Source of the DNA: Sesamum alatum
Lineage: Eukaryota; Streptophyta; Magnoliopsida; Lamiales; Pedaliaceae
Direction of reading: 5' to 3'
NCBI GenBank assembly: GCA_034509735.1
Contig: JACGWO010000003.1
Coordinates: 12,214,001 to 12,278,000 of the forward strand
DNA length: 64,000 bases
Shown here: positions 47,701 through 58,555 of the stretch, piece after piece
How positions within the stretch are numbered: the first letter of the stretch is position 1
Layout: each line of letters begins with the position of its first letter
Translations under genes and position numbers: made by a program
Notes under the pieces: generated by a model
Seen by the model: the letters and a program-made list of their open reading frames with translations, nothing else
What the model was told of the DNA's origin: nothing
The model's database searches: none

Positions 47701-47940
47701 TAGCTAGACCGTTACCTCGCCACCGCCACCGCCACCGCCAGCACCCGCGCAGAGCCAGCACCTCCGTCAAACATGGAGGGTCGTTGGGCCGCCTCGAGGA
47801 GATGATGGCGGACCTGATGGGCAATGGTCAAGGACATGCAGACCAGTTGCTCCGGCGTCGGGCCCGTCACGGCCTCCTAGAGACCCACCCGTCCAGACAT
47901 TGACGAGATGGACGAGGCCGATGGGGACGAAGAGTAAATT
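44800..47940 (+). pseudogene. Second CACTA gene (plant transposase Ptta/En/Spm type), decayed
   Basis: A CT-rich leader with GCC triplets (44815-45075) is followed by an intron of about 1.2 kb. The coding part begins with ATG at 46325 (MSGRDFPPRGG), then shifts into an Arg-Gly and Pro-rich frame (46356-46700). Further exons, each preceded by AG and followed by GT, read DRKIHERMYAVVRGHYPHPWG (46782), WDANDESMFKIFHVWVGKF (46990), LLLYWASPEF then KNKANRNANPAAS (47123-47210), VKQMELFSRCYKK (47360) and EMIQKMMEDHQSQAPEE (47530). These match plant transposon proteins of the Transposase_24 kind. Stops (near 46880 and 47346) and shifts break it. The family probably has a role like maize TNPA, binding the repeated octamers; that role is inference. 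Confidence 0.78.
45180..46200 (+). repeat. Degenerate low-complexity repeats within the second-gene intron
   Basis: Two styles lie in series. At 45185-45310 a unit around CTGTAATTTTTGAATAGTTAGGGGA repeats about four times. From 45485 to 46160 the word AAATCTGGAAATTTT or AATCTGGAATTTTTAA is repeated dozens of times with drift. The stretch lies between the leader and the ATG at 46325, where an intron is expected. Confidence 0.75.
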
Positions 47941-49219
47941 ATGTATTCTTTTTTTCTTTTGTAATCAAATCGGATAGTATTCATTATTTAATATAATTTT
48001 ATTTCTAAATTATGCATTTTTTCATATTTAAATATTAATTATATAATCAAAAATATTATTATTAATTTAAATGATAAAAACTATTAATATAAAAAAAATT
48101 AACATCATTAATTAGGAACGGTACTTTAGACGGTTCGTATTCGCACCGTACCGTTCCTATAGTTGACTTTTTCAAGAGACTTACCGTTCCCAATGCCGAT
48201 GAAAAAACCGCATTACAACCTCTACGCGTTAACCGTTCCTAAAGACGGAACCTATCGTGCCTAATTGTATTCCAAAATCAATCCTTTCGTGGTTAGGGCC
48301 TTTCGTTCTAAAAGACAATACCAAAAACCGGTCCAAATCGTTATTCCAAAGATTGAGTGCAAACACCATTCCCAAACATCGCGACAAAATATATTCCAGT
48401 TACCGGTTCTAAATCTCTACAATCAACTGTTCCTAGATGTATTCCAGAAACCATGCAAAATTTTATCTACACATAAAACGGACTGTTCCAAACAGAGTTC
48501 TAAACACCATTCCTAATTACGCGATTTATTTCGTTGATACCGTTCCTAATGTTTATAAAGTGTTCCAAATGCAAAAAAAGCAAAATTATACGTACAAAGG
48601 TAATTAGGAACGGTAGAACGAAATAGTGCCAGCCACCATTCCAAAGTACGAACGGTAATCTCATTACCGTTCCTAATAATTAGGATCGCCTCTTATTGCC
48701 ACGGATAGCCTCCCATTCCTCAACCGTTCCTAATTGTAGTCCAAAAGGTTCAAATTAATTACTTACCGTTCCAAATAATAAAAAAACCGTTCCTATTACC
48801 GTCCCAATCACCGCTTTTTTTTTGTAGTGCGTTGTAAAGTACTTGAATTTTTGCTAGTGAAGTTATGAACGATTTACAACTGAACTGGCCAGCTTCTCCC
48901 CAAAACAAACATCTTCATGAAACAGTTAGCATCACAGGCAATGGCATTCAACAACAAACAGAAACGTTAACATTGCGCACGTGAGCATAGCCAATAATGT
49001 AAATGTAAGTTGAAAGAAACATGACACACGAAAAAAAATTCGATCCATTCGCAAAACCGTTGTTGACCCACATTTTCTCAACATTTCACAAGCAACGAAC
49101 ACACCAACAGGAGGCCCAAATTATTTCTCAACAATAAATGATATTGAATTCAATTAATCGATGCCAAACTTCAAATAAAATAAAAAAATAATAGTAAAAA
49201 AAAATAGAGAAAAGCTTAC

Positions 49220-49445
49220 CGTGTATGCAGGCTCCCAAGTAAGCTTCGCACCAACACAAATGACAACCTATTACAGAAAATGAAAAATTTAACAAGCTAA
49301 TTTATTAGGAAGAAATGGAAAATGGTTGAAAGAGAAGGGGAGGTTGAGGGAACCACCTACCTCTCCAATGTTGAAATTAAAGGCCCCTGCAAATGCACTT
49401 TGTACTTCACATATTTCTTGAGAGAAAGGGTATTGAGGCAGACAC
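49220..49445 (-). pseudogene. Possible captured host-gene fragment (two exons)
   Basis: Inside the right arm of the Harbinger-like element. Two minus-strand segments have consistent splice signals. Exon 49361-49445 is preceded by TTAAAG and followed by GTAGGT; exon 49220-49267 is preceded by CTGTAATAG and followed by GTAAGC; the intron between is 93 bp. Joined in phase they stay open for 44 codons; segments include AFAGAFNFNIGE and VVICVGAKLTWEPAY. The length is too short to exclude chance. I do not recognise the family. Its position inside a TIR element fits transduplication of a host gene. Confidence 0.35.
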
Positions 49446-49919
49446 CTTTAAGATGTGTCAGGAGGGAAAGTAGTAATTCATGGCAAAATGAAGGGCACTA
49501 AAGTCCTTTGTAGCAGCAAAGTTGGGGACTTATATGGTTACACAAAAATAGTAGTGTTAATATGTGGGTCCCACATATTATAATATGGGCATTTGGTCTT
49601 GTATTGTAATATGGCAATTTATGGGATAGTGCCGGGCTGTGTGACACAATTGCGGACCGCGACCTGTAGTTAAGTAAACACTTGACTGACCCATATTAGG
49701 GGTCTAAATATGGCCTAATAGCTAAATGTAAACATGGCCTAAGGGTATAATGGGCAATTTGATAGAAATTTTAACGCCGTAAGGCTTATCTAACGGAAGG
49801 GGAGAGTGTGCAATATTTTAAAAAATATAGGGGGTTTTTTGCTTATTTTTTACACAAGGGAGTTTTTAGCTAAATTTTAAAATACAGGGGGATTTTAATG
49901 CAATTTATCCTAATAAGTA

Positions 49920-50257
49920 CTTATAAAAATAATTAAACATATGAAAACATCCAACAATGTATAATACTAATTTATAATTAACTTAACATTTCAAAAATTG
50001 TATTTCTTATGTCATTAATGAGATGTAACTTAGTTGTTTTCTTATTTTAATTTTTAAGTTTCATTATTTACAAAACGCATAAAATGATTTATTCGGAAAG
50101 TTTTGATTCAATTCCCTTTTATTCTTTTGGTATACAAACATAGGAATGATATACCAAAACCATTATGTTCCTACTTTTATTTGATTCCCAAGTTTATTCT
50201 ATTCCCCCAAGTTTCTTCCTACATACCTGTCACACTCCCTAATGTTTCCAGTCCTCA
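49920..50257. other. AT-rich spacer right of the Mutator-like element
   Basis: No gene. At 50090-50230 words such as TATACAAACATAGGAATG and CCAAGTTT resemble, in reverse, the GGAATGG-type sequence at 38445-38590, suggesting both belong to one older element split by the stack, but the match is weak. Confidence 0.4.
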
Positions 50258-51230
50258 CATGATTCATTTCTGGTTTTCTGAATGTGGTTATATTCGCTTC
50301 ATCGCTAACAATCAAGGTTAAAACCACACTTCGATTAATACAACCAGGACTCCAGCTTATTCAACACAAAAATGCACTATTATTACATCTAGTACACTCT
50401 AGGAGCCCCTCGTCTCAACTCAGTACATTGGCACAACAAAACTCGCTTGAACAAAATTTAGACACTGGTGCACTTTTTATCATAAGCCTGATTGAGGGCT
50501 TGGTGGTATGTGGGGGATACATGCCTAATACTCCATACAATCGTCATAAACACCTAGTGTTTCAAAGTTCTTATCATTGACTGACACAAGATTCATTTTT
50601 GTCTATAGTTATATTTTCGCTTCGGCCCTAATAATCAAGGTTAAAGCCAAACCCAGATTATATGACTTGGACTCCAGCTTATTCAACACAAAAATGCACT
50701 AGGATTATATCTAGTACACTCTTAGGAGCCATTGTCTCAGACTAGTACACTCACACAATGACAAACTCCTTTAAATGAATTTAGACGTTCATGGCACTTT
50801 TATGTTTTGCCTGATCGAGGGCCTAGTGAATCTTAGTAATCAATTGTACGTGCGGATACATGCCAATACTCCACACAATCATAGGAAACACCTAGTGTTT
50901 TTCAGTCCTTATCATTGATTAATACATGATTCATTTATGGCTATAGTTATATTCGCTTTGGCTCTAATAATCAAGGTTAAAGCCACACTTTCGATTATAC
51001 GACTAGAACTCCAGCTTATTCAACGCAAAAAATGCACTAGGATTACATCTAGTATACTCTTAGGAGCCATCATCTCAGCTTTATACATTCGGGCAACGAC
51101 AAACTCCTTTAAAATGAATTTAGATATTGATGCACTTTCTTTGCCTGATCGAGGGCCTAGTGTTAGTAATCAATCGTACGTATGGATACATGCCTAATAC
51201 TCCACGCAATCGTAGGAAACACCTAGGATA
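50258..51230 (+). repeat. Tandem array, about 330-bp unit, three copies
   Basis: Units start near 50258, 50583 and 50926. Each contains TAATCAAGGTTAAAGCCA (or a near variant), ACTCCAGCTTATTCAAC, AAAATGCACTA, GATCGAGGGCCTAGTG (diverged in the first) and GGATACATGCC. The first unit is the most diverged. The third continues into GGAATGGAATGAATATTCC sequence as at 38450. No open frame is conserved between units. Confidence 0.85.
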
Positions 51231-51367
51231 TGATTGTTATGACGGAATGAGTTAGGAATGGAATGAATATTCCTAATCTTATTCCATATACATGTTTGGT
51301 ATGACTTTGAAATAGGAATACTCATTCCGTCGGGAATGCCAATTCCCATAAATATGGGATTAGGCTG
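51092..51367 (+). repeat. Direct repeat copy, right flank of transposon stack
   Basis: Nearly the same as 38308-38590, in the same orientation, ending ATAAATATGGGATTAG (51367). It overlaps the end of the third tandem unit. Its right edge truncates a copia LTR. Confidence 0.75.
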
Positions 51368-53979
51368 ACAGATGACGGATCCCATGTTGGAACTCACCGT
51401 CCTCACTGCATACTCTGACCGCATTGGATATGACTTATAATGAACGCATCCTAGATACGAACATCTTGCCAAATCCAAGTTACAACCATCGTATGCATGT
51501 GACTGCCATGGCTCCTTGAGTCCGAGGACTAATCTCGTACTATCGGAGCAAAGAATACCAGTCACACCGACCAAGCCTCCAAGACTTTCATATGACGATT
51601 CCCACGAGTCAGTTCAATCAATTGACAACCTTATCAACTAACCCACTAAAATTGCATAGACGACCTACGTCTGTAGCCGATGAAACACGACACTAATCTA
51701 ATGAATGCAATACATAGTACAAGCTTCTATAGGACTCTCGATGCCCTGTCTCGAGGTCCCAGACTCGGAACATTTAAGACCAACCCTCAGAAGTTGGTTT
51801 CAATAGCTGTCATCCAATGCGCAACACAACTATATGGGTTATCCAATTGGTCTGTTAGGCATTTGTTGTGACGTTAGTGAAAACCAAACAAATGGGTGTG
51901 GATCGTCCTGGGAGGAGCGCGAATGCAAAAGGGCGATATAAAATAACGACATGAAATTTAAACATGGATATACATAATCATAAATAACAACGTTCGAGGG
52001 GTGTTCCCTTGAACCTCCCGGGTATTCGGTGTATCTCATTAATAAACTAAACATACATATCATGGAGGCCATAGGGTAAAACGAAGACACAACAATTAAA
52101 GAACCTACCCGGTTTGTAGTTTTGTCTTCAAACCGCTACTCGCGTTATTTTTCTTTTTACACCAAGATCTCAAATAAGAGACCCTCCAAATCGTACACGC
52201 AACCCGTCCCCATATCTTGATCCTCGTGCTAGTGAAAAATCAAGTGTATATTTAATTAACATGATCAATCCTCCTAAAGTTCACTTGTATGAAAACAAGG
52301 AACCAAAAAAACCTTTATTGCAGAAGAGGAGTGGGGACGAGAGAGAGAGAGAGAGAGAGAGAGAAGCCGAGCCTTGTGTGTGTGTGTGTTCACTAGTTTG
52401 ATCATCCTTCTCAAGTTTTATCCTAGGAGTATTTATAGAAGTGAAATCCTATTCTTCTTCAAACTCCAACTTTAGAAGTATGGTTTGACTAGAGTCAAAT
52501 TAGACTTGGATTAGTCAAACTAATCTAGGCCTTTGATCTCTCCTCTTTAATCTCATCCGTCCATCACTTTGATGGATTAATTATGAAATATTTAAATCCT
52601 ATTTAAATAAACCATAAGACTTTTAAAATAAATAATAATAATAAATATTTATTTTAAGCCCACTTAATTTATTCCAATAAATCTAATTTGTTAGTTAATT
52701 CCATTTAATCTAATTAAAGGAACAAACAATCCAAGAAAGGAAAGGGAACCAATTTAATCTAATTAAATTGTTCAACGTCTCTAAATTAATTCTAAATTAA
52801 ATACCTTTGTTGCGGGCGGATTGTGTGTGACTCTTTAGGTTCACCGTCAGCTAGACTTGGCCGAATTCCCAATCATCTCATGAAGGAAATTCGCCGTCAC
52901 TATGGGTGGCCGTCTAGCAACGGTCAATGACACTAGAGACTAGGTGAATGTTTATGGTGTGAACATTAGGCTTTTCAATACGTTTATCCTTCCATCTACA
53001 ATCTCACTGCTTAGAGTTTAGGGCATGGATCTGTAGGTACTCATTCTTGACTTAAGCCTTACCTCGTCCATACTAAACGTCATAGGGGCCCTACCCATTG
53101 TTCAGTTACTGTGGCCACAGAGTTATCAGGGACGAGTTTCAGAGTAAAGTGAGATATTACCGTCAATCTTCTGACAGGAGATGGATCCTCTCTTAGGACC
53201 TACTGTCACGCTAACATCTTGACAACACTTGATAGGGCTTATGACAATTGAGTCACTCGACTTGGTAGCCTTTTGCCATATCTAAGATACAAGCACCATG
53301 TGTAGGTGATCTCAGTAATCCCTCAAGTCCGAGGATCAAATTTGCACTGTTAGAACCGGGAACACAAGTCATACCGACTGACCCTACTCAAGGTCTTCCA
53401 TATGACGGTTCTCACGAGTCACCTCAGTCAGCTGCCACCTAGCTGCCTGACTAACATTGCATGGATGAGCCTCGTCACTTGTTGATGAAACGCGACTGCA
53501 ATTGCTTAGTGCAAGTCTCACACAGATTCTCGATATCCTATCTCGAGGTTCTTAACTTGGAGTGTTTCAGACCGATCCAAAGAAACTGATTTCATGAACT
53601 ACCATCTAATGTGCAGTTCCAGTTTCTAGGAATGTCTTTTCGGTCTGTGGGTTTTGCTTGTGCAGTGAACAGTTAATGTAAAGCAGTAAGTGAACACAAA
53701 CAAAGTATGAGCCAAATGAATATCACTTTCTTATTCATGACAATTATTAAAACACTGAAATTGTTCATACACAGGTTACATTAGCCCAATCAAATTGGCT
53801 TCACAGTCACCTATTCTAACAGTTAGAGCGCCATTTAACATAATCAATAAGCACAACAAATGCATAGTGCCACGGATGAATACTTACTATATTTATCAAA
53901 TCAACAATATTACTTTAATAAAGATTGCTAAATAGTACCCCAAGCCAAGTCAATTGGCTTTCTGTCACCTATTCTAACA
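51368..53979 (-). mobile_element. Copia LTR fragment (host of a solo LTR)
   Basis: Minus-strand family LTR present as 51368-51877 and 53827-53979, ending TCACCTATTCTAACA (53965-53979). Landmarks are GACTTATAATGAACG (51429), ATGTGACTGCCATGG (51497) and TAACCCACTAAAATTGCAT (51638). It holds the first roughly 670 bp of the LTR; the rest is missing at its left edge. Going by position it may be the 5' LTR of element D. Its closest relative here is 22650-23252, with which it shares the unusual block GTGCCACGGATGAATACTTACTAT. Confidence 0.75.
51878..53821 (-). mobile_element. Solo copia LTR with 5-bp target duplication
   Basis: A complete LTR of 1944 bp, from TGAAAACCAAACAAATGGG (51878) to CCTATTCTAACA (53821), flanked by GTTAG on both sides (51873-51877 and 53822-53826). 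With no internal region it is a solo LTR left by LTR-LTR recombination. It proves the true 3' terminus of the family is TTTTCA, about 19 bases beyond the conserved GGACGATCCACA block. A minus-strand TATA box (CTATAAATACTCC) lies at 52428-52440 and a (GA)n run at 52340-52366. Confidence 0.92.
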
Positions 53980-54649
53980 AAGCTTGTCAAAGATGCTTGG
54001 ATGATGTCTGGATTCAGTAGCTCTTCTCCATGATAATAGTTTGTTTCTTTGCCCCCGATTCGATTGGCAACAGTGAAAAGCCATCTTTTCTTGCCCCATT
54101 ATGCTCATGATTCTAAGTAGTAGCATCATGACTTGAAATAAGAAACTTGAAATTTTGGTGACGGAGCTATTGCCAGTTATTTCATTTGAACTTCAAACAT
54201 AATTTGTGAAGAGAAGAGATTAGACGTAGAGATTGTCCTATTGGGCGTGCAAAAATTTTATAACTCAAATTTTTGGATTCGTAAATTAACTAGACAATAA
54301 AATACTATAAATTAATATAAAATGACTTTAATCGTGTTTTTATGGGTTCAAAATCTTTACTTGAGTCATCTGATTCTTCACTCCAAGAAGGTAATCTTTG
54401 ATTTGACAACTTCTAAGGTGGAACTTGATGTTATGATCTCCTCCGATGTCGTCTTGAGTTTTCATTGATGTTACTTTTGAGGGTCTTACAACTTATTCCC
54501 GATTTAACGCTATAAATTTTGAATATTTGATTTGAACTAGGATTGTTCTTGGTGAAATCAATTAGGACTTCGATCTTCTGCCAAGGTTGACTCGTGTCTC
54601 AATGGTGTTAAACTGTGGATTTCACACAAAAAATGTTAAAATATCTTGA
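53980..54649 (-). other. Possible LTR-like sequence, part 1
   Basis: No gene. The bases here and those at 59530-60000, on the other side of the second CACTA element, look continuous. Read on the minus strand, TATAAATAGCGG (59663-59680) is followed by a leader-like stretch rich in CAAGAAA and ACACACAAGACA. This resembles the R and U5 part of a retrotransposon LTR or a host promoter and 5' UTR. I could not identify the family. Confidence 0.35.
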
Positions 54650-55319
54650 CACTACAAAAAAACAAGGCTGTAGCAACGGACCAATTCGTTGCAAATTTGC
54701 AACGACCTTTGCTACGACTTTGCAACGGATTCTGATTTTTTTTACATTTTCGTTGCAATTTCCGTGGCAAATTAACAATGATATTTTGCAACGGACTGTT
54801 CATGGCAAAATTCCGTTGTAGAAATTGGTCAACTTTAAGATGTCCCACATTCAACATAAGTCGTGGCAAAATATTGCAACGACACATTCCGTTGCAAACT
54901 TCCAATGGTTTTTGCAATGGACGCCTTTCATTGCATATTTTGCAACAAAGATTGTAGTTAAATCCGTTGCAAAAAATTTACAACGGACTTTGTAACGAAC
55001 CCGTGTCGTTGCAATTTGAATATTGTGATTTGCAACGGATTTAGCGACGGCACATTGTCCGTTGCACAACTTGCCGACAATTTTGCAACGGAGTTGCAAG
55101 GACCTTTGAAGTCGTTGCAATCTGTACATACAACTGTAAGCATTAATTATTGAGCCGTTGAATTTGCAATGATTTTTGCAACGGACTTGTCCGTTGCAAT
55201 ATGTTTGTGACAGTTGTAACCCACTATTTTAAAATGCTATATGTTTTGCAACGGATTTTGCAACGGTAATATAATTTCGTTGCAAAGTCCGTTGCAAATC
55301 CATTGCAAAATCCGTAAAC

Positions 55320-56301
55320 ATGCGACCTTTATAAGAGGTTTTAGGAAAGATTATTACAATTGGACATCTCATAGTGAGCCTATACAGATGGATTATGAGC
55401 ATTCAATTTCAGCTGACAACTCTGTAGATCAAACGACAAATTGGAATAACTATGAGCAATTGAATTGGGATCAGAGGATGGTGTTTGATGCAGCTGGTCC
55501 TGTATCTCATCCACAGGGGGATGTATTCAATATGAAATTTGGAGAAAATATTTCCCCCTGGATTCTTTGATTCAATGGAGCATCTCTTGGTTCACTTACC
55601 GTACGAGGCTCGAGTAGGTGGTCCAGTGCAATAAAGATGGATGTATCCTTTTGAGAGGTATTATTATTATTGTTGAAAATTTAAATATGCATAATTTTTG
55701 CTTATGTATCTAATTTTTTAAATTCCACTATATTTTGCAATAGGTTCCTCCATACTTTGAAGAAAAAGGTGAAGAACAAAGCTGCTGTAGAGGCTTCAAT
55801 TTGTGAAGCCTACATTGTTGAGGAAATCTCGACCTTCGCCACGCATTATTTTGAACCCGATGTTATTTGCAAAAGGCGTAGACCTGGGAGAAATGACGAT
55901 GGTTTAAACAATGAAGGAGTTGAACACATTTCTATTTTCAATCATCCCGGACGTCCCTACGGTGTCTCAAAAATGAGGTACATCACCGGTAAAGAATAAC
56001 ATGTTGCTGAGACTTATATAGTAGCTAATTGTCTAGAAGCGCAACCATACTATGAATAAGTTTTAAATATGTTTATTTGCTTAATACATAAATATCTTTA
56101 GATTATTAATTAAAGTATATTCGTTACTATTGTAGGACCTTTTTGCATGATTTGTATGAGCGGTATGATGTTGATACAGTTGACATTGATGGCATAGTTG
56201 CAATGCAATTTCTATGGTTCAAAACTTACGTAAGTTTTTGACAAGTTTTTGCTTATCTATATTGTAAATGTAGAACTGTTGAAACGGCCCAATATGTTCA
56301 C

Positions 56302-56333
<32 letters not shown>

Positions 56334-56795
56334 AATAGGTTACAGATCCTAGTAATCAAATTACTGATCCAATTTTGAAGATGCTGGCATGGGGTCCTAC
56401 CAAAGGAGTGAAGATTCACTCGAAGTATCACTTGGTTGACGTAAATTACAAACGTCTGTACCAGAAAGATGAGCCGTTTATCCTAGCACAACAAGCTATC
56501 CAAGTGTACTACGCTCAATATCCTAGTTTAAGAAAAGATAAAGTTGATTGGATGACTGTATGTAGAACAAAAGCTAGATGAACTATTGAGTCAAGGTGGA
56601 TTGATGCTGCATTTCAGGAGGATGAAGTCGAATCCGTTCCAGTGGTTACTATTGAAAAATGAAATCCAACCTCTAGATGACAACATAAGCATTTTTGTTG
56701 ATGAGGATAATGAAACGAAAGATGATGAAGAGGAAGAAGACAGTTTTGAAGAGTACGAAACGACTGATGATGAAGAAGATGATGATGATTATTAA
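55320..56795 (+). pseudogene. TNP2-type transposase remains, core deleted
   Basis: Four pieces on the plus strand: FIRGFRKDYYNWTSHSE to QRMVFDAAGP (55335-55505), the N-terminal middle region; then LKKKVKNKAAVEASICEAY with EEISTFATHYFEPDV (55757-55870), part of DUF4218; then DLYERYDVDTVDIDGIV (about 56144-56205) and KGVKIHSKYHLVDVNYKR with EPFILAQQAIQVYYAQYP (56400-56530), part of DUF4216; and last an acidic tail (DDEEEEDSF, 56720-56790). Introns separate the pieces, one with a 29-base T run (about 56302-56330). The N-terminal zinc-like domain and the entire Transposase_21 catalytic region are absent. Not functional. Confidence 0.85.
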
Positions 56796-57554
56796 TTGAA
56801 CATAATGTATTGATGATTTTTGTCATGATATTTTATCTCATTTACTAATTGAAGAGTATATCTTAAATCATTTATCCTATATCATTTTAAAAAAAATTAT
56901 TAATTATAAAATATTTTATTTCATTTATTAATTAAAACTATATCTTAAATCATTTATCTCATTTAATTTTAAAAAATAATTATTAATTTAAAATTATTTT
57001 TTTCGATTTACTAATTGAATAGTATATCTCATTTAATTTTAAATAAAATTATTAATTTTAAAAATAATTTAACTTTTTACTATACACTTTCCCTCCCCAT
57101 TTCACATCCTAATTCCCCCTCCCCCCTTTCCCTCCTCTATTTTATACTCTAATTTTTCCCCCCCTTTCCCTCCCTCTCTTCCCCCTCTTCCCCTTCCCCA
57201 TACATTTTCAGCACAACATTTCTCTCTCCCCCCCTCCTTTTCTCTCTTCAGTTGCCCGCCTGCCGCCGGTCGCCCCCGCTGCCACGAGGTATGCTTCTCC
57301 TCCTTTCCTCTCCTCTTCTCTTTCTCCTCTTTTCTTTCTTCTATTTTTTTTTTCCAGTTTTTGTTGAAGTCTTTAGAGCCGCCCGCCGCCTCTCGCCGCC
57401 GCCCGCCTACCATCGTGAGGTATGCTTCTCCTCTTCTCTTTCTCCTCTTTTATTTCTTATATTTTTTTTTCAGTTTTTGACTTTTCTTAGAGCCACCCGC
57501 CGCCTCCGTCCTCCGCCGCCCGCTGCCGCCGCCGAGGTCCTCCACTTTCTTCTA

Positions 57555-57705
57555 GTTTTTCATGTCCAAAACCCGTTTACTTGTTTAGTTTTGTTTAGTT
57601 TTTCATGTCTAAAACCCTTTTACTTGTTTAGTTTTGCTTAATTTTTCATGTCCAAAACCCTTTTGCTTGTTTAGTTTTGTTTAATTTTTCATGTCCAAAA
57701 CTTCT
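57555..57705 (+). repeat. Minisatellite, about 46-bp unit
   Basis: The unit TTTTTCATGTCCAAAACCC followed by TTTACTTGTTTAGTTTTGTTTA repeats about three and a half times with few changes. It lies in the intron-like part of the second CACTA element's stub gene. Confidence 0.85.
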
Positions 57706-58019
57706 AATTCCCTACATGAATATATGCTATATTGAGTATTGACTAAGCCATATTTTGTTTATGTGCAAAATTGAGTATTTTGTTCTATTTTGTTATAAAA
57801 TGCATATTGAGTATGTTATATTGAATATGTGTTGGTACAAAATGTATATTAAGTATGTGTTTAATATAAAATTGTGTATGACAATGTAATATATTGAGTA
57901 TTTGGTTGATATATTGAGAATGTGGTTGGTATATTGAGGTGGATGGGAATAATAATTGTATTGATGAGGTTGGATGAGTGCTGTTGGTTATGATTGTAGA
58001 TTAGGATTTTTATTAACAT

Positions 58020-58555
58020 AAACTCATCTAAACTAATGTACCTAAGTTATATCACAAGTTAAAAATTTAATTAAACTAATTTAACTTGGTTATATCAGAA
58101 GTTAAAAATGTAACTAAACCAATGTAACTTAGTTAACTTTTAAGTTAAAATCTTCAATTAAACTAATTTTACTTAGTTAACTCACAAGTTAGAAAACTAA
58201 CTCCACTAATGTAATTTTGTTAACTTTCAATTTAAAATCTTTCACTAAACTAATTTAACTTAGTTAACTCACAAGTTAAAAACTCAACTAAACTAATGTA
58301 ATTTTGTAACTAATGTAATTTTGTTAACATTCAACTTAAAATCTTTAACTAAACTAATTTAACTTAGTTATTTCACAAGTTAAAAATGCAACTAAACTAA
58401 TGTAACTTAGTTAACTTTCAAGTTAAAATCTTCTATTAAACTAATTTTACTAGTTAAATCACAAGTTAAAAATCTAACTCCACTAATGTAATTTTGTTAA
58501 ATTTCAACTTAAAATCTTTAACTAAACTAATTTAACTTAGTTAACTCCATTGAAT
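58020..58555 (+). repeat. Minisatellite, about 45-bp unit, around eleven copies
   Basis: The unit contains AACTAAACTAATGTAAC, TTAGTTAACT and CACAAGTTAAAA, or alternating variants with TTCAACTTAAAATCTTT. Two variants alternate, giving a higher-order period of about 90 bp. No coding capacity. Confidence 0.85.

Larger units (their letters stand above)
40756..48829 (+). mobile_element. CACTA (En/Spm) transposon, two-gene, defective
   Basis: Starts CACTACAAAAAAATGTGGG at 40756 and ends TTTTTTTGTAGTG at 48829, with the 3-bp target duplication CGT on both sides (40753-40755 and 48830-48832). Length is 8074 bp. The subterminal regions (40756-41400 and 48115-48829) carry many copies of GGAACGGT in both orientations, the likely binding sites of its own DNA-binding protein by analogy with En/Spm. 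It has a TNP2-type gene (41653-43270) and a second gene (44800-47940), both on the plus strand and both broken. Confidence 0.95.
40066..49739. mobile_element. PIF/Harbinger-like element inside the Mutator-like element
   Basis: The left end GGCCATGTTTACTTT (40066) and the right end reversed, GGCCATGTTTACATT (ending 49739), are flanked by TAA on both sides (40063-40065, 49740-49742), the target triplet of PIF/Harbinger and Tourist elements. GGCCATGTTTAC is a typical Harbinger terminus. Without the CACTA insert it is about 1.6 kb. It has no transposase or Myb-like gene that I can recognise, so it is non-autonomous. Confidence 0.72.
38893..49910. mobile_element. Mutator-like element (outermost of nested stack)
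   Basis: The ends GGCTAAATTGCAT (38893) and GGATAAATTGCAT (reversed, ending 49910) begin inverted repeats of about 150 bp that share CCCCTGT, CAAAAAACCCC and CTCTCCGTTAGA. The flanking 9 bases, TAACACGTA (38884-38892) and TAATAAGTA (49911-49919), agree at 7 of 9 positions, consistent with a Mutator-type target duplication that has aged. Without the nested insert the element would be about 1.3 kb. It contains a GC-rich island on the left and no transposase frame. Confidence 0.75.

Noticed and set aside
57102..57413. Minus-strand frame of 103 codons rich in Lys, Glu and Gly
   Set aside because: Antisense of the CT-rich leader of a CACTA gene; low complexity only.
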